DNA from: Pseudomonadota bacterium
GTDB taxonomy: Bacteria; Desulfobacterota; Desulfovibrionia; Desulfovibrionales; Desulfovibrionaceae
Reading direction: 5' to 3'
Assembly (NCBI GenBank): GCA_023411815.1
Contig: JAEYOJ010000138.1
Span: 1 to 31,264 of the forward strand
DNA: 31,264 bases
In this document: in pieces, positions 16,612 to 25,014 of the stretch
Layout: each line of letters begins with the position of its first letter
Position numbering within the stretch: the stretch's first letter is position 1
The notes under the pieces: model-generated
Database searches by the model: none
What the model was told of the DNA's origin: nothing
The model's input: only the letters and a program-made list of their open reading frames with translations
Translations under genes and position numbers: made by a program

Positions 16612-17458
16612 GGCGATTCTCCCGCTTATTTTGCCGAGCAACCGCACCCGAGGCAAAAGGCTTGAGGGGCGGAACCCAGCCGCTGATGCGGCCATACGGC
16701 CGTCATCCGATGCGTGATTCAAACAGGCGCGAACACACAATGTCCACATGTCCTGCAATATTCCATCCGGTGATGTTGAATTCTATCCCAGCATCCCGCA
16801 AGCCGCAAGAGCCTGAACGTCTATTCAAATTGGCGCTACGCCTTGGATCTATCAAAGCCGCAAACAAGTAGCTCCAAGTCGTTCTGCAAGCATGAACGTG
16901 AGCGGAATAATTCATCGACGAAGCAAGAAGCTGCAGCCAGCATCAAATATCTTGCGATGCCGGACCAGGCCATTTCAAGAAGGGCAACATCTGACCATGC
17001 GCGCTGGATGGAATAAAGAGCACTTGCCGTGAACCAACCCTCCCCACTGGGATTACCCCTATGGATCATGGAAAGGGTCAACCTTCCTTGACTCCACCAC
17101 CCCTGATAGCTACAATTTAAAATTGTCTACGCAGCCTTGGAGGCGGAAGGCTGATGGCAACGCGTTTTAGTCATTTGGCTGTGCAACCTGGCCCCTAGGC
17201 CGATCCTGGCCGGATATTTAGCAGGTTCCGGCAGGAAACCACACTCACAAGACGCGTTCTGAGGCGCAAGGTTACGCCGTGCGTGCGGCGTACGCTCTTT
17301 TTTTTTCTCTCGCGCACAGGGCGCATCATGCAAGGGCGGTCTGAGCGGCGCGGCCGCCCCCATGCCCTGGCCACAGTCCGGGAAGTGCCTCGGGCGGAGG
17401 CCCGCGCCGACACCCATAGCCCACCGCGCCCGCGCGGAGGCGATTCGCAGGAGGCTGC
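16612..17458. other. long intergenic region before infA
   Basis: About 850 bases without a supportable gene. Two points stand out: a perfect AT-rich inverted repeat ACAATTTAAAATTGT (17112-17126), which might be an operator, and the hairpin ACGCCGTGCGTGCGGCGT followed by a nine-T run (about 17272-17310), a terminator-like element in front of infA. The part from 17310 on is very GC-rich leader. No clear tRNA or known RNA is seen. Confidence 0.5.
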
Positions 17459-17677
17459 ATGTCCAAAGAAGAAGGCATTCAAGTCCAGGGGAAGGTGGAG
17501 GAAGCCCTACCCAACGCCATGTTCCGAGTTGAGCTGGAAAACGGCCACGAAGTCCTGGCGCACATATCAGGAAAAATGCGTAAATTCCGTATTCGTGTCA
17601 TGCCTGGGGATACGGTTACCGTGGAGCTTTCGCCTTACGATCTGACCAGGGGAAGAATCACTTTTCGGCCCCGCTAG
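17459..17677 (+). CDS. infA: translation initiation factor IF-1
   Basis: A 72-residue S1-fold protein that sits in the ribosomal A site during initiation. The full sequence follows the family: GIQVQGKVEEALPNAMFRVEL, HISGKMRKFRIRVMPGDTVTVEL and the closing DLTRGRITFR. AGGAGG lies 4 bases before the ATG. It appears monocistronic, with a strong terminator 35 bases after its stop; many bacteria instead keep infA beside ribosomal protein or clp genes. Confidence 0.97.
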   Translation: MSKEEGIQVQGKVEEALPNAMFRVELENGHEVLAHISGKMRKFRIRVMPGDTVTVELSPYDLTRGRITFRPR

Positions 17678-17712
17678 GCTGGAGCCGTCCGGCGGTTTGT
17701 CCGCCGATGCAG

Positions 17713-17743
17713 AAAGGGACGGTCATGGCCGTCCCTTTTATTT
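17713..17743 (+). terminator. Rho-independent terminator of infA
   Basis: AAAGGGACGG (17713-17722) pairs with CCGTCCCTTT (17729-17738) and runs into TTTATTT. A second smaller hairpin CCGGCGG/CCGCCG precedes it. Confidence 0.88.
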
Positions 17744-17983
17744 CTAAAGCCGCCGGACACTTGCCTTCATGGTCGCCTCTGGCCTGGTGCGCTTTTCTTC
17801 GTCCACGAAACAAGACATTGACCCTGCCATTCTCTGGCCGAGAGACATTTACTCCCTGGCATCAGCTTATCCGCAGCCTGTCGCTGAGCTGAAAAGGACT
17901 GGACGCATGCCTGTAATATGAGTATGCGGGCCCCTGCGTGTTCTCTCCAACCCACTCGTTCGCATCATTCCAGGAGATTTGAA

Positions 17984-19150
17984 GTGCCGTTTCATAGCAC
18001 TGTTTTTGTGCTTTTTCTGTCCATCCTGCTGTCCTGCACCCTGCCCGCCGTAGGCTTCGCCGCGGAAGACGCCTCGCTCAAGATCCGAATGTCCCAAGTC
18101 GTGGCGAATGATATCGTTTACCTGAATGATCTGGCACACAATCCGCAGAGAATTCTTGATACATCCAGGATTCGCGGGCTCCTCGACTTCGCCGAACTGC
18201 CCAAGACCAAGCCCGCCGACATTGGAGTGCCCTCTCTGAATGGCGCTACCGGCGCCTACTTCGAGGGCTCCATAGACCAGCCGCTGGCGCATGTCGTCAC
18301 ATACCAATTCAATTCCGAATTCCCCTCGTTCTTGGTCATACCCTCTTCAATACGGCTCAATGGCTGGGATGAAAAGCCAGCCGAAAGCGTCCCCGGCATT
18401 CTCGACAGACTGGAGTCCTCGCCTGCGCCATTCCTTATGGTCCGCGGCCGCGAGCACGAAGAAATCACGCCGGATCTGGTCACGGGCACGTACTTCCGCT
18501 ACGAGGTCAAACGAACTTTCATTGCGTTGAAAGACAAGGGTAGGCGCTACCTCATCAGCATCACGGTCCAGGACGAGCCGTCACAGATCGGCCGCAAGGG
18601 CCTCGTCGTCGACGATGCCGAATGGGTCTACTTTTACTCCGGCATCGAGGGCGTGCCCATCACCGGCCTGGGCTGGGCCAAGTCCTACATCTACAAATCC
18701 CTCGTAGTGAATATTCTTTTCGAGCCCGAGCCCGGCAAGCCCCACACACGCAGCGTGTTCTTCAAATGGCTCGACGCCGGGTGGAACGGCATCAACATGA
18801 CCAAGCCCCATCACCTCATCGAAGGTTTCCAGCGCTTCTTCGCCGGCTCCAAGGCCATGCTGGAGTCCCCCAAGCTGCCGGCACCCGATCATTTGGCCCG
18901 TCTCACGCGCAATGTTCAGAGCCTTTCCGAGGAAGAGCTCACGGTTAGGCTCAAGCCCTACGCCGAATTCATGGAACGGGCAGCCGCCGCTAACTCCGAT
19001 CTGAGACGCAGGGAATACACTCCGCTTATCAAGAATGGCGCCTACATGACCAACGCCACGCGTGAGGAGCGCGAGGTCACGCTGCTTCGCGAGTACATGA
19101 AGGCCATCATCGGCAAACCAACGCCCGTGGAACTCCCAGCCTGGGAGTGA
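17984..19150 (+). CDS. exported protein of unknown function
   Basis: A 388-residue protein starting at GTG 17984, chosen because AGGAG stands 7 bases upstream and because it places a clear signal peptide at the very N-terminus (hydrophobic core FVLFLSILLSCTLPAVGF, probable cleavage after GFAA). An in-frame ATG at 17918 would bury it. The mature part is soluble, with mixed strands and helices (VTYQFNSEFPSFLVIPSSIR; GVPITGLGWAKSYIYKS) and a charged helical C-terminal third. No catalytic motif or known domain is recognised; two cysteine-free domains seem likely. It is probably periplasmic. It stands alone, with the SemiSWEET gene 132 bases after it. Confidence 0.8.
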   Translation: MPFHSTVFVLFLSILLSCTLPAVGFAAEDASLKIRMSQVVANDIVYLNDLAHNPQRILDTSRIRGLLDFAELPKTKPADIGVPSLNGATGAYFEGSIDQPLAHVVTYQFNSEFPSFLVIPSSIRLNGWDEKPAESVPGILDRLESSPAPFLMVRGREHEEITPDLVTGTYFRYEVKRTFIALKDKGRRYLISITVQDEPSQIGRKGLVVDDAEWVYFYSGIEGVPITGLGWAKSYIYKSLVVNILFEPEPGKPHTRSVFFKWLDAGWNGINMTKPHHLIEGFQRFFAGSKAMLESPKLPAPDHLARLTRNVQSLSEEELTVRLKPYAEFMERAAAANSDLRRREYTPLIKNGAYMTNATREEREVTLLREYMKAIIGKPTPVELPAWE

Positions 19151-19282
19151 ACGTGGCGGATTGCGCCCGATCGGCCCCTGACGTTATCATCACCCGGATG
19201 TCGGCACGTCGGGTCTGGCAAACGCGACCAGAATCAGGAACAGGTACGGAAGTCGTGAACCGGACGAAGCAGGTGAAAGAGC

Positions 19283-19591
19283 ATGCACGGCATTGACTGG
19301 ATCGAGGCTCTCGGCCTGCTGGCCGGGGCCCAGACGACCGTCGCCTTTCTGCCGCAGGCACTCAAGGTCTGGCGCGCCAAATCGGCCGATGACATCTCCC
19401 TGGCCACCTTCCTCATCTTCTGCTCGGGAGTGACCTGCTGGTTCTTCTATGGGCTGTTCATCGGCTCATTGTCCATCATCCTGGCCAATGCCGTGACCCT
19501 TGTGCTGGCCGCCTCCATCGTCTGGCTCAAGGTCAAATACACTCGCCGCAAATCCCTGGGAGATTCCTGCCCGCCCGGCGAATCCAGATAA
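19283..19591 (+). CDS. SemiSWEET family transporter
   Basis: A 102-residue inner-membrane protein of the MtN3/SWEET family. Bacterial SemiSWEETs are single three-helix bundles that dimerise to carry sugars. Helices are seen at about 8-28, 40-60 and 64-86. The PQ-loop signature appears as TVAFLPQALKVWRAKSADDIS, with the usual Pro-Gln pair in helix 1 and the SADDIS turn. A short basic, polar tail follows. A modest ribosome-binding region (AGGTGAAAGAG) precedes the ATG. The substrate cannot be told from sequence. Confidence 0.9.
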   Translation: MHGIDWIEALGLLAGAQTTVAFLPQALKVWRAKSADDISLATFLIFCSGVTCWFFYGLFIGSLSIILANAVTLVLAASIVWLKVKYTRRKSLGDSCPPGESR

Positions 19592-19656
19592 TCATCCCCA
19601 GCGCGGGGACACGTTGCGGCAGTCTTGTTATGTTGGCCGTGGAGGGTGTGCCACGC

Positions 19657-20067
19657 ATGATTTCCAAACTGCTCGCTGGCCGGTGGGGGCCGGCCATATG
19701 GCTGACCTGCCTCGTGCTTCTTGGCGTCGCTTCCATGATCCCCTTCAGGCTTCCCGGAAGCCATCTCGACAAGATGCTTCACATCCTGGCCTACTTTGCG
19801 CTGTCCACCTTGGCCTTTAAAGTCTGGCCCGCCTGCCGTCACCGGATATGGCTTGCCATGGGCTTTCTGCTCGCGTTCGGCGCCGGCATTGAAATCGCCC
19901 AATTGCACCTTGCCGGGCGTGAAGCATCCTTGCTCGACATGGCCAGCAATGCCACCGGCATCGTCATGGCCATGCTCAACACCTTTCGCTCCCGCAGGCC
20001 ACTCGCGAAACAACCAGCTTCGAGACACGCTCCTCGAATCAAGCAGGTCGCCAATCCGAAGGCATGA
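19657..20067 (+). CDS. VanZ-like membrane protein
   Basis: A 136-residue small membrane protein of the VanZ-like family, with about four hydrophobic segments. The family pattern is visible as LDKMLHILAYFALSTLAF, the loop GIEIAQLHLAGREASLLDMASNATGI, and a final hydrophobic helix, followed by a basic tail. The ATG at 19657 has GGAGGG 10 bases upstream; an ATG at 19630 in frame is possible but less well placed. VanZ itself gives low teicoplanin resistance; most relatives, including this one, have no assigned role. Confidence 0.85.
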   Translation: MISKLLAGRWGPAIWLTCLVLLGVASMIPFRLPGSHLDKMLHILAYFALSTLAFKVWPACRHRIWLAMGFLLAFGAGIEIAQLHLAGREASLLDMASNATGIVMAMLNTFRSRRPLAKQPASRHAPRIKQVANPKA

Positions 20068-20075
20068 ACGGCGCG

Positions 20076-20327
20076 CTACATATCCTCGCCGGACAATCCT
20101 CCGATCCGGTCTGACCTACATGGGATTTCTCCCTCGTCGTCAGAAATCCTCTGGTCTTCGACGGCGGCCTCATCCGCCTCCTCCTGCAACCATGCCAACA
20201 GGGCAAGGGTCTCGTCTGTATTCCCCACGATGTTCACCAGTTCCAAAGCCCGCAGCTTGGCCAATTCCAGGAGTGCCTCCATGCGCTGGGCCCTGGTCAA
20301 GTTTGTGCCGGAATGTCGTCTATTCAT
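20076..20327 (-). CDS. small acidic hypothetical protein
   Basis: An 83-residue protein with a basic start (MNRRHSGTNLTRAQRM), a leucine-rich helical middle (EALLELAKLRALELVNIVG; ETLALLAWLQEEADEA) and an acidic tail ending GLSGEDM. Its ATG overlaps the end of the next upstream gene by eight bases (ATGAATAG), so the two are translated together. The family is not recognised. It converges with the VanZ-like gene, with only 8 bases between stops. Confidence 0.6.
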   Translation of the reverse strand: MNRRHSGTNLTRAQRMEALLELAKLRALELVNIVGNTDETLALLAWLQEEADEAAVEDQRISDDEGEIPCRSDRIGGLSGEDM

Positions 20328-20589
20328 CAGTGTCCCCCGCCCTCCTGTGAGCGGACTGACGCCACTCGCGGTAGAAGCTTGACCTGGCCCGCTCCTTGAC
20401 CCATTTGGAACGGCCCAACAGTTTGGCCGAGGCGCGAATACGCCCCAGCAAAGCCTGATCGATGACAGAAGCTTCAGGGTTCTGCGCCAGCCTCTCGATC
20501 AACGCCAGCAGCGAGGCCACGTCCGCACTATATGCACCCTGGACTGCCTCGCGGTACCTTTTCGGCAAGGAGCCCATGTCGCCGTTCAT
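20320..20589 (-). CDS. small basic hypothetical protein
   Basis: An 89-residue protein starting MNGDMGSLPKRYREAVQGAY, chosen because GGAGGG lies 8 bases before this ATG (the frame opens earlier at 20676). It is helical, with ASLLALIERLAQNPEASVID and a very basic C-terminal half (SKWVKERARSSFYREWRQSAHRR). No known domain is recognised. It overlaps the acidic 83-residue gene downstream; the basic/acidic pairing suggests that the products may bind each other, which is inference only. Confidence 0.6.
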   Translation of the reverse strand: MNGDMGSLPKRYREAVQGAYSADVASLLALIERLAQNPEASVIDQALLGRIRASAKLLGRSKWVKERARSSFYREWRQSAHRRAGDTDE

Positions 20590-21463
20590 CCTGCGATCCC
20601 TCCAAATGTCCGCATATTGTTTACCATTCTTAGGCCGGTTTGCCTGGCCAGACTTGGACACCAAACGGCAGTCCAATCGACGTGCCGCTCATACGCCAAG
20701 CACATTCAAGCCGGACACAAAGTAAAGGCAAAAACTTGACCAAAGTCAAGCCTGAACAGAGGAAAGAAGCATGCAGAGCGTACTACCCCTGACCTTAAAA
20801 AACGACAGGTACGCACAAAACTAGCGCCAGGGTTTGACAAAAGGTCCGCGCCCTTGAGACGATAGAATCGAGGCGGACTTCCAGAACGAGGACTCCACGC
20901 ACAAGGCACTAGACATGCAAGCTTAAGCGAACAATCCTCCTCCTTTCACCTGCCGAGGCCGCTCGAGCACATCGCTAGCCTCCCGATTAACCGGCGTTGA
21001 CTTCGCATTCGCCATGGGTTAGGCGACAAACAGCTATTAGACCTCGCCACTTGCAGGATCACGGAGATCCGTGCTCTTTCTCCCCAGCCGCAATATCGCG
21101 GTGTTTCGCCTCAACCCGCTTCGCAAAACCAAGGTTGCCGATCGCCTTGCTGCGCATTCTGTCAAGGGGCAACCCTGACAAGGCTTTCTCGTTCTTTGAA
21201 TGGCCGACATCCATTTTGCAGGATTGATGCGGGTCTGGTTGTACTTCGCGACCCAACTCTCAGCTTGGGTAATGGCGACGACAAGAGAATTGACCAAGTG
21301 TGGGGATGAATTATTTTATGGCAAGGTCGGATACTGGAAGTACAAGGTGGTCGCCCTTCAAACCCGCTTGCGAATCTGCCTGATGCGTTCAGGCCATGGC
21401 GATCATGTCGACGGCGGGCAGTCCATCCGATAAGTCCAGCCGAGGCTAGGAATCGAGAGAGCT
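20590..21463. other. long intergenic region before greA
   Basis: About 870 bases without a supportable gene on either strand. Open frames exist around 21037-21297 (minus) and 21200-21433 (plus) but have no recognisable product or convincing start, and they overlap each other. The stretch may hold a decayed gene or an unrecognised RNA ending at the hairpin at 21464. Confidence 0.45.
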
Positions 21464-21495
21464 GGGCCGGATACGGCATCCGGCCCACTTCGTTT
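21464..21495 (+). terminator. terminator or attenuator in front of greA
   Basis: GGGCCGGAT (21464-21472) pairs perfectly with ATCCGGCCC (21478-21486) around ACGGC and is followed by ACTTCGTTT. It stands about 120 bases before greA on the same strand and ends no visible gene, so it could attenuate greA or end a small RNA. Confidence 0.5.
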
Positions 21496-21613
21496 GCTCC
21501 AGCCGATCGGCATCGAGTCGGCCGATGCCTACATCGGGGGGCGGGCGACTTGCGCCAGCACTCGCCTCGGACAAACAACTATCACCATCGAGTGACAAGG
21601 TACGGTAATCATC

Positions 21614-22105
21614 ATGAGCAGCATCCCTATTTCGGTCGAAGGATTCCAGCGCTTGGAAAAAGAGCTGCACAACCTGAAGAAAGAACGCCCTGAGATCATT
21701 CAGGCTATCAAGGAAGCCCGCGAAGAGGGTGATCTGCGTGAGAACAGCGGCTACCATGCCGCCCGCGAGCGCCTGGGCCTGCTGGAGGCACGCATCAGCT
21801 TCATCGAATCGCGCATGCCTCAGTTCAACATAATCGATCTCTCGACCCTGGGCGGCGACAAGGCCATCTTCGGCGCCACCGTGGAGATCGAGGATGTGGA
21901 TACGGGCGAGCAAAAGCGTTACACATTACTTGGCCCTGATGAAGCCGAGCCCACCAGAGGCAGCATCTCCATCCTTTCGCCAGTTGGCCAAGCCTTGCTG
22001 GGCAAGGAGACCGGCGATGAAATCGTCGTCAATGCGCCACGCGGTAAAATCAATTACGAGATCATTTCAGTCAGCTTCAATGGATCGGGTGCGCTCAAAA
22101 ACTGA
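21614..22105 (+). CDS. greA: transcription elongation factor GreA
   Basis: A 163-residue GreA, which enters the secondary channel of RNA polymerase and stimulates cleavage of backtracked RNA. The N-terminal coiled coil (about 1-75) has the tip motif EEGDLRENSGYHAARER with the acidic residues that act at the catalytic site. The C-terminal FKBP-like domain has FGATVEIEDVDTG and SPVGQALLGKETGDEI. It ends with a short extension beyond VSFNG. The ribosome-binding region (AAGGT, 11 bases away) is weak. A strong terminator follows. Confidence 0.96.
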   Translation: MSSIPISVEGFQRLEKELHNLKKERPEIIQAIKEAREEGDLRENSGYHAARERLGLLEARISFIESRMPQFNIIDLSTLGGDKAIFGATVEIEDVDTGEQKRYTLLGPDEAEPTRGSISILSPVGQALLGKETGDEIVVNAPRGKINYEIISVSFNGSGALKN

Positions 22106-22141
22106 CTTCTGCTCAGGCTGCGGGAAGATTCATCATATTGG

Positions 22142-22177
22142 CAAAGGCCGGAAGCACTTGCTTCCGGCCTTTGCATT
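22142..22177 (+). terminator. Rho-independent terminator of greA
   Basis: AAAGGCCGGAAGC and GCTTCCGGCCTTT form a 13-bp perfect stem around ACTT, followed by TTTGCATT. With the A run on the left arm it can also stop minus-strand transcripts from the convergent kinase gene. Confidence 0.85.
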
Positions 22178-22194
22178 CCGAAGGCCACCGGCCG

Positions 22195-23055
22195 TCACGT
22201 AGCCAGGTCCACTTCCACGTCCCCGCCCCAGATCGCCACAGGCCGAGGCAAGCTCCCGGACGGCACGAGCAATGTGATCGCCTCGTGGGATACGTATTTG
22301 ACAATGCCGGGGCTTTGCAGGAATCCCCAGGCATCCACCAGTCCCGCGAGCCGTCCAGGCCGCAAGCGCTCGCTCTCGTACATAGCCAAGCCCTGGCGCG
22401 GCACCACCAGTTCAGTACAGGCGGTGAATGCCTTGCGCCACTGCTCTCTGCGCCGCGAGGCCCGCTGTTCCTGCGATCTGGGCCGAGCAAATTCGGACGC
22501 AGGCAGTTCCAGCAGCCGAAAGCGGGAGTCTGCGCGCCAAGGCTCCAGCATTTCCTCCAGTTCGCCGCCCTTCCGCATGGCCACGATGCAGCCCGGCCTG
22601 AGCAACTCGGCTTTCCATCGTTTGAGGGCTACCCCGCCGCCTTGCCGGGAGACAAAACCCGTGGTGTCGATGATTAACCGCGACACACCGCATTCAACGG
22701 CATGGTCCCGCAAGCGTTGCAATCCAGCCAGAACCGGCAACATGTGCCGCACAGGGCTCGTGTCCCCCACAAACCAACTTGCGGTAACATGCAGCGAACC
22801 CGAGGCCCCTACAACGGGCAGCGCCAAGCTCAAGGCGCCGGGGATTCCGATGCTGGGCTGCCCCATGTCCGCGTCCAGCAACCCCGCCCTTTCACCCATC
22901 GCCACAAGGGTGTTCGTCAGCCATATCGCGAAAGTCGATTTGCCCATGTCCGTGGCCCCCACGACAAGCACAGACCCGGGAGCCAAATCGCGGGATAGGT
23001 TCTTCCATGCGGCTGGCACGTGAACGCTCGACTCCATGACAAATGAACAGCTCAT
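22195..23055 (-). CDS. Clp1/Grc3-like P-loop kinase (predicted polynucleotide 5'-kinase)
   Basis: A 286-residue P-loop protein. The Walker A reads GATDMGKST (33-41), the G-x-x-D-x-G-K-S/T form typical of Clp1/Grc3/Nol9 polynucleotide 5'-hydroxyl kinases, and DADMGQPSIGIPGALSLAL (from residue 61) matches their D-x-D-x-G-Q and PPG-type section. A Walker B-like LIIDTTGFV and an arginine-rich stretch (RSQEQRASRRREQWRK) that could be the lid follow. The C-terminal 80 residues form a beta-rich domain. Eukaryotic relatives phosphorylate RNA ends; the bacterial role is unproven. The ATG at 23055 has GGAGGG 7 bases upstream. Convergent with greA. Confidence 0.8.
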   Translation of the reverse strand: MSCSFVMESSVHVPAAWKNLSRDLAPGSVLVVGATDMGKSTFAIWLTNTLVAMGERAGLLDADMGQPSIGIPGALSLALPVVGASGSLHVTASWFVGDTSPVRHMLPVLAGLQRLRDHAVECGVSRLIIDTTGFVSRQGGGVALKRWKAELLRPGCIVAMRKGGELEEMLEPWRADSRFRLLELPASEFARPRSQEQRASRRREQWRKAFTACTELVVPRQGLAMYESERLRPGRLAGLVDAWGFLQSPGIVKYVSHEAITLLVPSGSLPRPVAIWGGDVEVDLAT

Positions 23056-23280
23056 GGCTCTCCCTCCAGGCCAGATTTCATCGACGCGAGAGGCCCAGAG
23101 CCTATGTCCCCTCGGACATGGACTCTTCCAAATACAAACCTAGCAGGGTCCAGGGATCAAAAACCGGCCATTTCGGGTTCTGTCACGGCTGGAGGCAAAT
23201 CAACGGTTATTCCATCAGCAGAAAATGAACGCCGGGATAACGTGGCTTGATTGACGGATCACGCAGTTCCACGTCGCTCC

Positions 23281-23315
23281 AAAAACAAAAAAGCCCCGAA
23301 GGATCTCCGGGGCTT
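23281..23315 (-). terminator. Rho-independent terminator of the nitronate monooxygenase gene
   Basis: On the minus strand AAGCCCCG (23315-23308) pairs with CGGGGCTT (23298-23291), followed by TTTTGTTTTT. It begins 30 bases after the stop codon. Confidence 0.9.
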
Positions 23316-23344
23316 GAAGTCGCTACGCAACGACGCGTGCAATG

Positions 23345-24427
23345 CTAGCACGACGATCCGCAGGCCTCATCGTACTCTCTGGCCAACTCCTGAATCAATT
23401 CCTGCACCGATACTATCTTGTCCAGACGATAGGCATTGTGACCGGCAAAGACCAGGCCACGTGCAATATCGCCCCGAGTGGCGCTGATCAACGCCTCGGA
23501 TATGCAGAACGGCGCATTACGGAAATCGCAGCCGTGCACGCAACGGTAGAGGCAGGTCTTGGGCTTTCTGTCGCCCTGATCCACTTCATTGAGGAATGGA
23601 TTGCGAATGGCCCGGCCGGGTAAACCCACAGGGCTTTTAATGAGCGCCATGTCGCTTTCCCTGGCATCCAGGTAAGCCTGCTTGAACTCAGGCGCCGCAT
23701 CGCACTCATGGGTGGCCACAAAACGCGTGCCCATCTGCACTCCTGCCGCGCCCATGCGCAAGAAACGGTAGATATCCGCGCCCGTGTAGATGCCTCCCGC
23801 GGCGATCACCGGAATCGGCGCACCGGCGGCTTCAGCAAAGGGCTGGACTGCCGCGATGACTTCGGGGATGAGCTGTTCGAGCGTATGTCCGGGCTCGTTG
23901 ACCTGTTCTGGTTTGAAGCCCAGGTGGCCCCCTGCCAGGGGACCTTCCACGACGATCGCGTCGGGCAGGCGGCCTCGCTGTTGCCATTTCTTGCAGATGA
24001 TCTGCGTGGCGCGACCAGAGGATACGATGGGCAATAGCTTGGGCGACGCCTTGCCTTCCATCAGCTTAGGCAGATTGAGGGGTAGGCCGGCTCCGGAGAT
24101 GATGAGATCGATGCCTTCTTCCACGGAGACTTCGACCATGTCGTCATAATTGGTCAAGGCGACCATGATGTTGACGCCCAGCACTCCTTTGGTAAGGCTG
24201 CGAGCCTTGCGGATGTGCCTGCGCAATGCACGCTTGTTCGCTTCGCGGAAGTTCTTTTTGAAATCCGGTTCGTCCCAGCCGATGTCGGCTGTGGCAATAA
24301 TGCCGATTCCTCCGGCATTGGCCACTGCTGCGGCCAGTCCCGACAGCGAGATGCCGACACCCATGCCGCCCTGTATGATGGGCACCGGAACCGACAAATC
24401 ACCAATTGTAAGTGGTGGCATAGCCAT
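23345..24427 (-). CDS. nitronate monooxygenase / FabK-like FMN enzyme
   Basis: A 360-residue TIM-barrel flavoprotein of the 2-nitropropane dioxygenase / enoyl-ACP reductase II family. It opens with PIIQGGMGVGISLSGLAAAVANAGG, the FMN-binding start, and has GPLAGGHLGF with the catalytic histidine, then PVIAAGGIYTGADIYRFLRMGAAGVQMGTRFV, the phosphate-binding part. Which reaction it performs cannot be settled: nitronate oxidation and enoyl reduction use the same fold. The last 70 residues carry clustered cysteines (CLYRCVHGCDF, FCISE, and CGSSC at the very end), more than typical. Its start has only a weak upstream purine run. It lies on the same strand as the selenoprotein gene but about 590 bases after it, past that gene's terminator. 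Confidence 0.9.
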   Translation of the reverse strand: MAMPPLTIGDLSVPVPIIQGGMGVGISLSGLAAAVANAGGIGIIATADIGWDEPDFKKNFREANKRALRRHIRKARSLTKGVLGVNIMVALTNYDDMVEVSVEEGIDLIISGAGLPLNLPKLMEGKASPKLLPIVSSGRATQIICKKWQQRGRLPDAIVVEGPLAGGHLGFKPEQVNEPGHTLEQLIPEVIAAVQPFAEAAGAPIPVIAAGGIYTGADIYRFLRMGAAGVQMGTRFVATHECDAAPEFKQAYLDARESDMALIKSPVGLPGRAIRNPFLNEVDQGDRKPKTCLYRCVHGCDFRNAPFCISEALISATRGDIARGLVFAGHNAYRLDKIVSVQELIQELAREYDEACGSSC

Positions 24428-24961
24428 TTTGTTCTTTACTTCCCTTTTTAGTAAGGAGCTCGGCCGTGCTCTGGCTTTTGCTACCAGGACCGGCTCGTGT
24501 AATCGGGTCCAAAGGGCTTTGGGCTGACACGGAGAAGCCTAGCGCTGCTCATGGAGTGGAATCCACTCGCCAAACGCGGATGGGGGGAATCTGGAAAGGT
24601 CCCACCTCTCCTGCCGTCTCATGGTGGCCCGATTCGCATAGCCTCTCCCGCCGCCAGTCGACGGCAAACATATCAGAGGTTAAAGACGAACCCGGTCGAA
24701 TTGAGCAAGTCTACGTAGCGCAGAAAGTTAGCAAGCTCAAGCTGTTTAGCCCATGAAAAGTTGTAGCTGCGCGGACATGCCGCCTCACCGGCATACCAAA
24801 TTATATGCTCTTTGTGACGTATTGTCCCATGAAGCTGCAAAATTTTAAAACTTCCTTAAGATGCACTGTAAACCTCACCCGTTCGAGGATCAAGCCTACC
24901 ATCTGTCGGTCTTGAGCCAAAACCGCTCCACCAGTATGGCCGACTCCCGATCGGAATGCAT
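24428..24961. other. intergenic region between the HesB-like gene and the nitronate monooxygenase gene
   Basis: About 530 bases with no supportable protein. Short open frames on both strands have unlikely composition. Some local inverted repeats (for example ATTCCACTC/GAGTGGAAT near 24556-24573) hint at structure, but I could not match any known RNA family by eye. Confidence 0.4.
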
Positions 24962-24983
24962 AAAAAAAGGCCCCGAGGGGCCT
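24962..24983 (-). terminator. Rho-independent terminator of the HesB-like selenoprotein gene
   Basis: On the minus strand AGGCCCC pairs with GGGGCCT around TC and runs straight into seven T. It lies about 30 bases after the TAG stop. Confidence 0.93.
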
Positions 24984-25014
24984 AGGAGAACAATGGATAA
25001 AAGCCGATGGTGAG

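Noticed and set aside
21037..21297. Small minus-strand frames (86 and 65 codons) in the gap before greA
   Set aside because: No ribosome-binding site, mutual overlap in two frames and no recognisable product; possibly decayed DNA.
24480..24760. Possible structured RNA (6S- or SRP-like) upstream of the nitronate monooxygenase gene
   Set aside because: Some local complementarity is visible but no conserved core of a known RNA could be found by eye.
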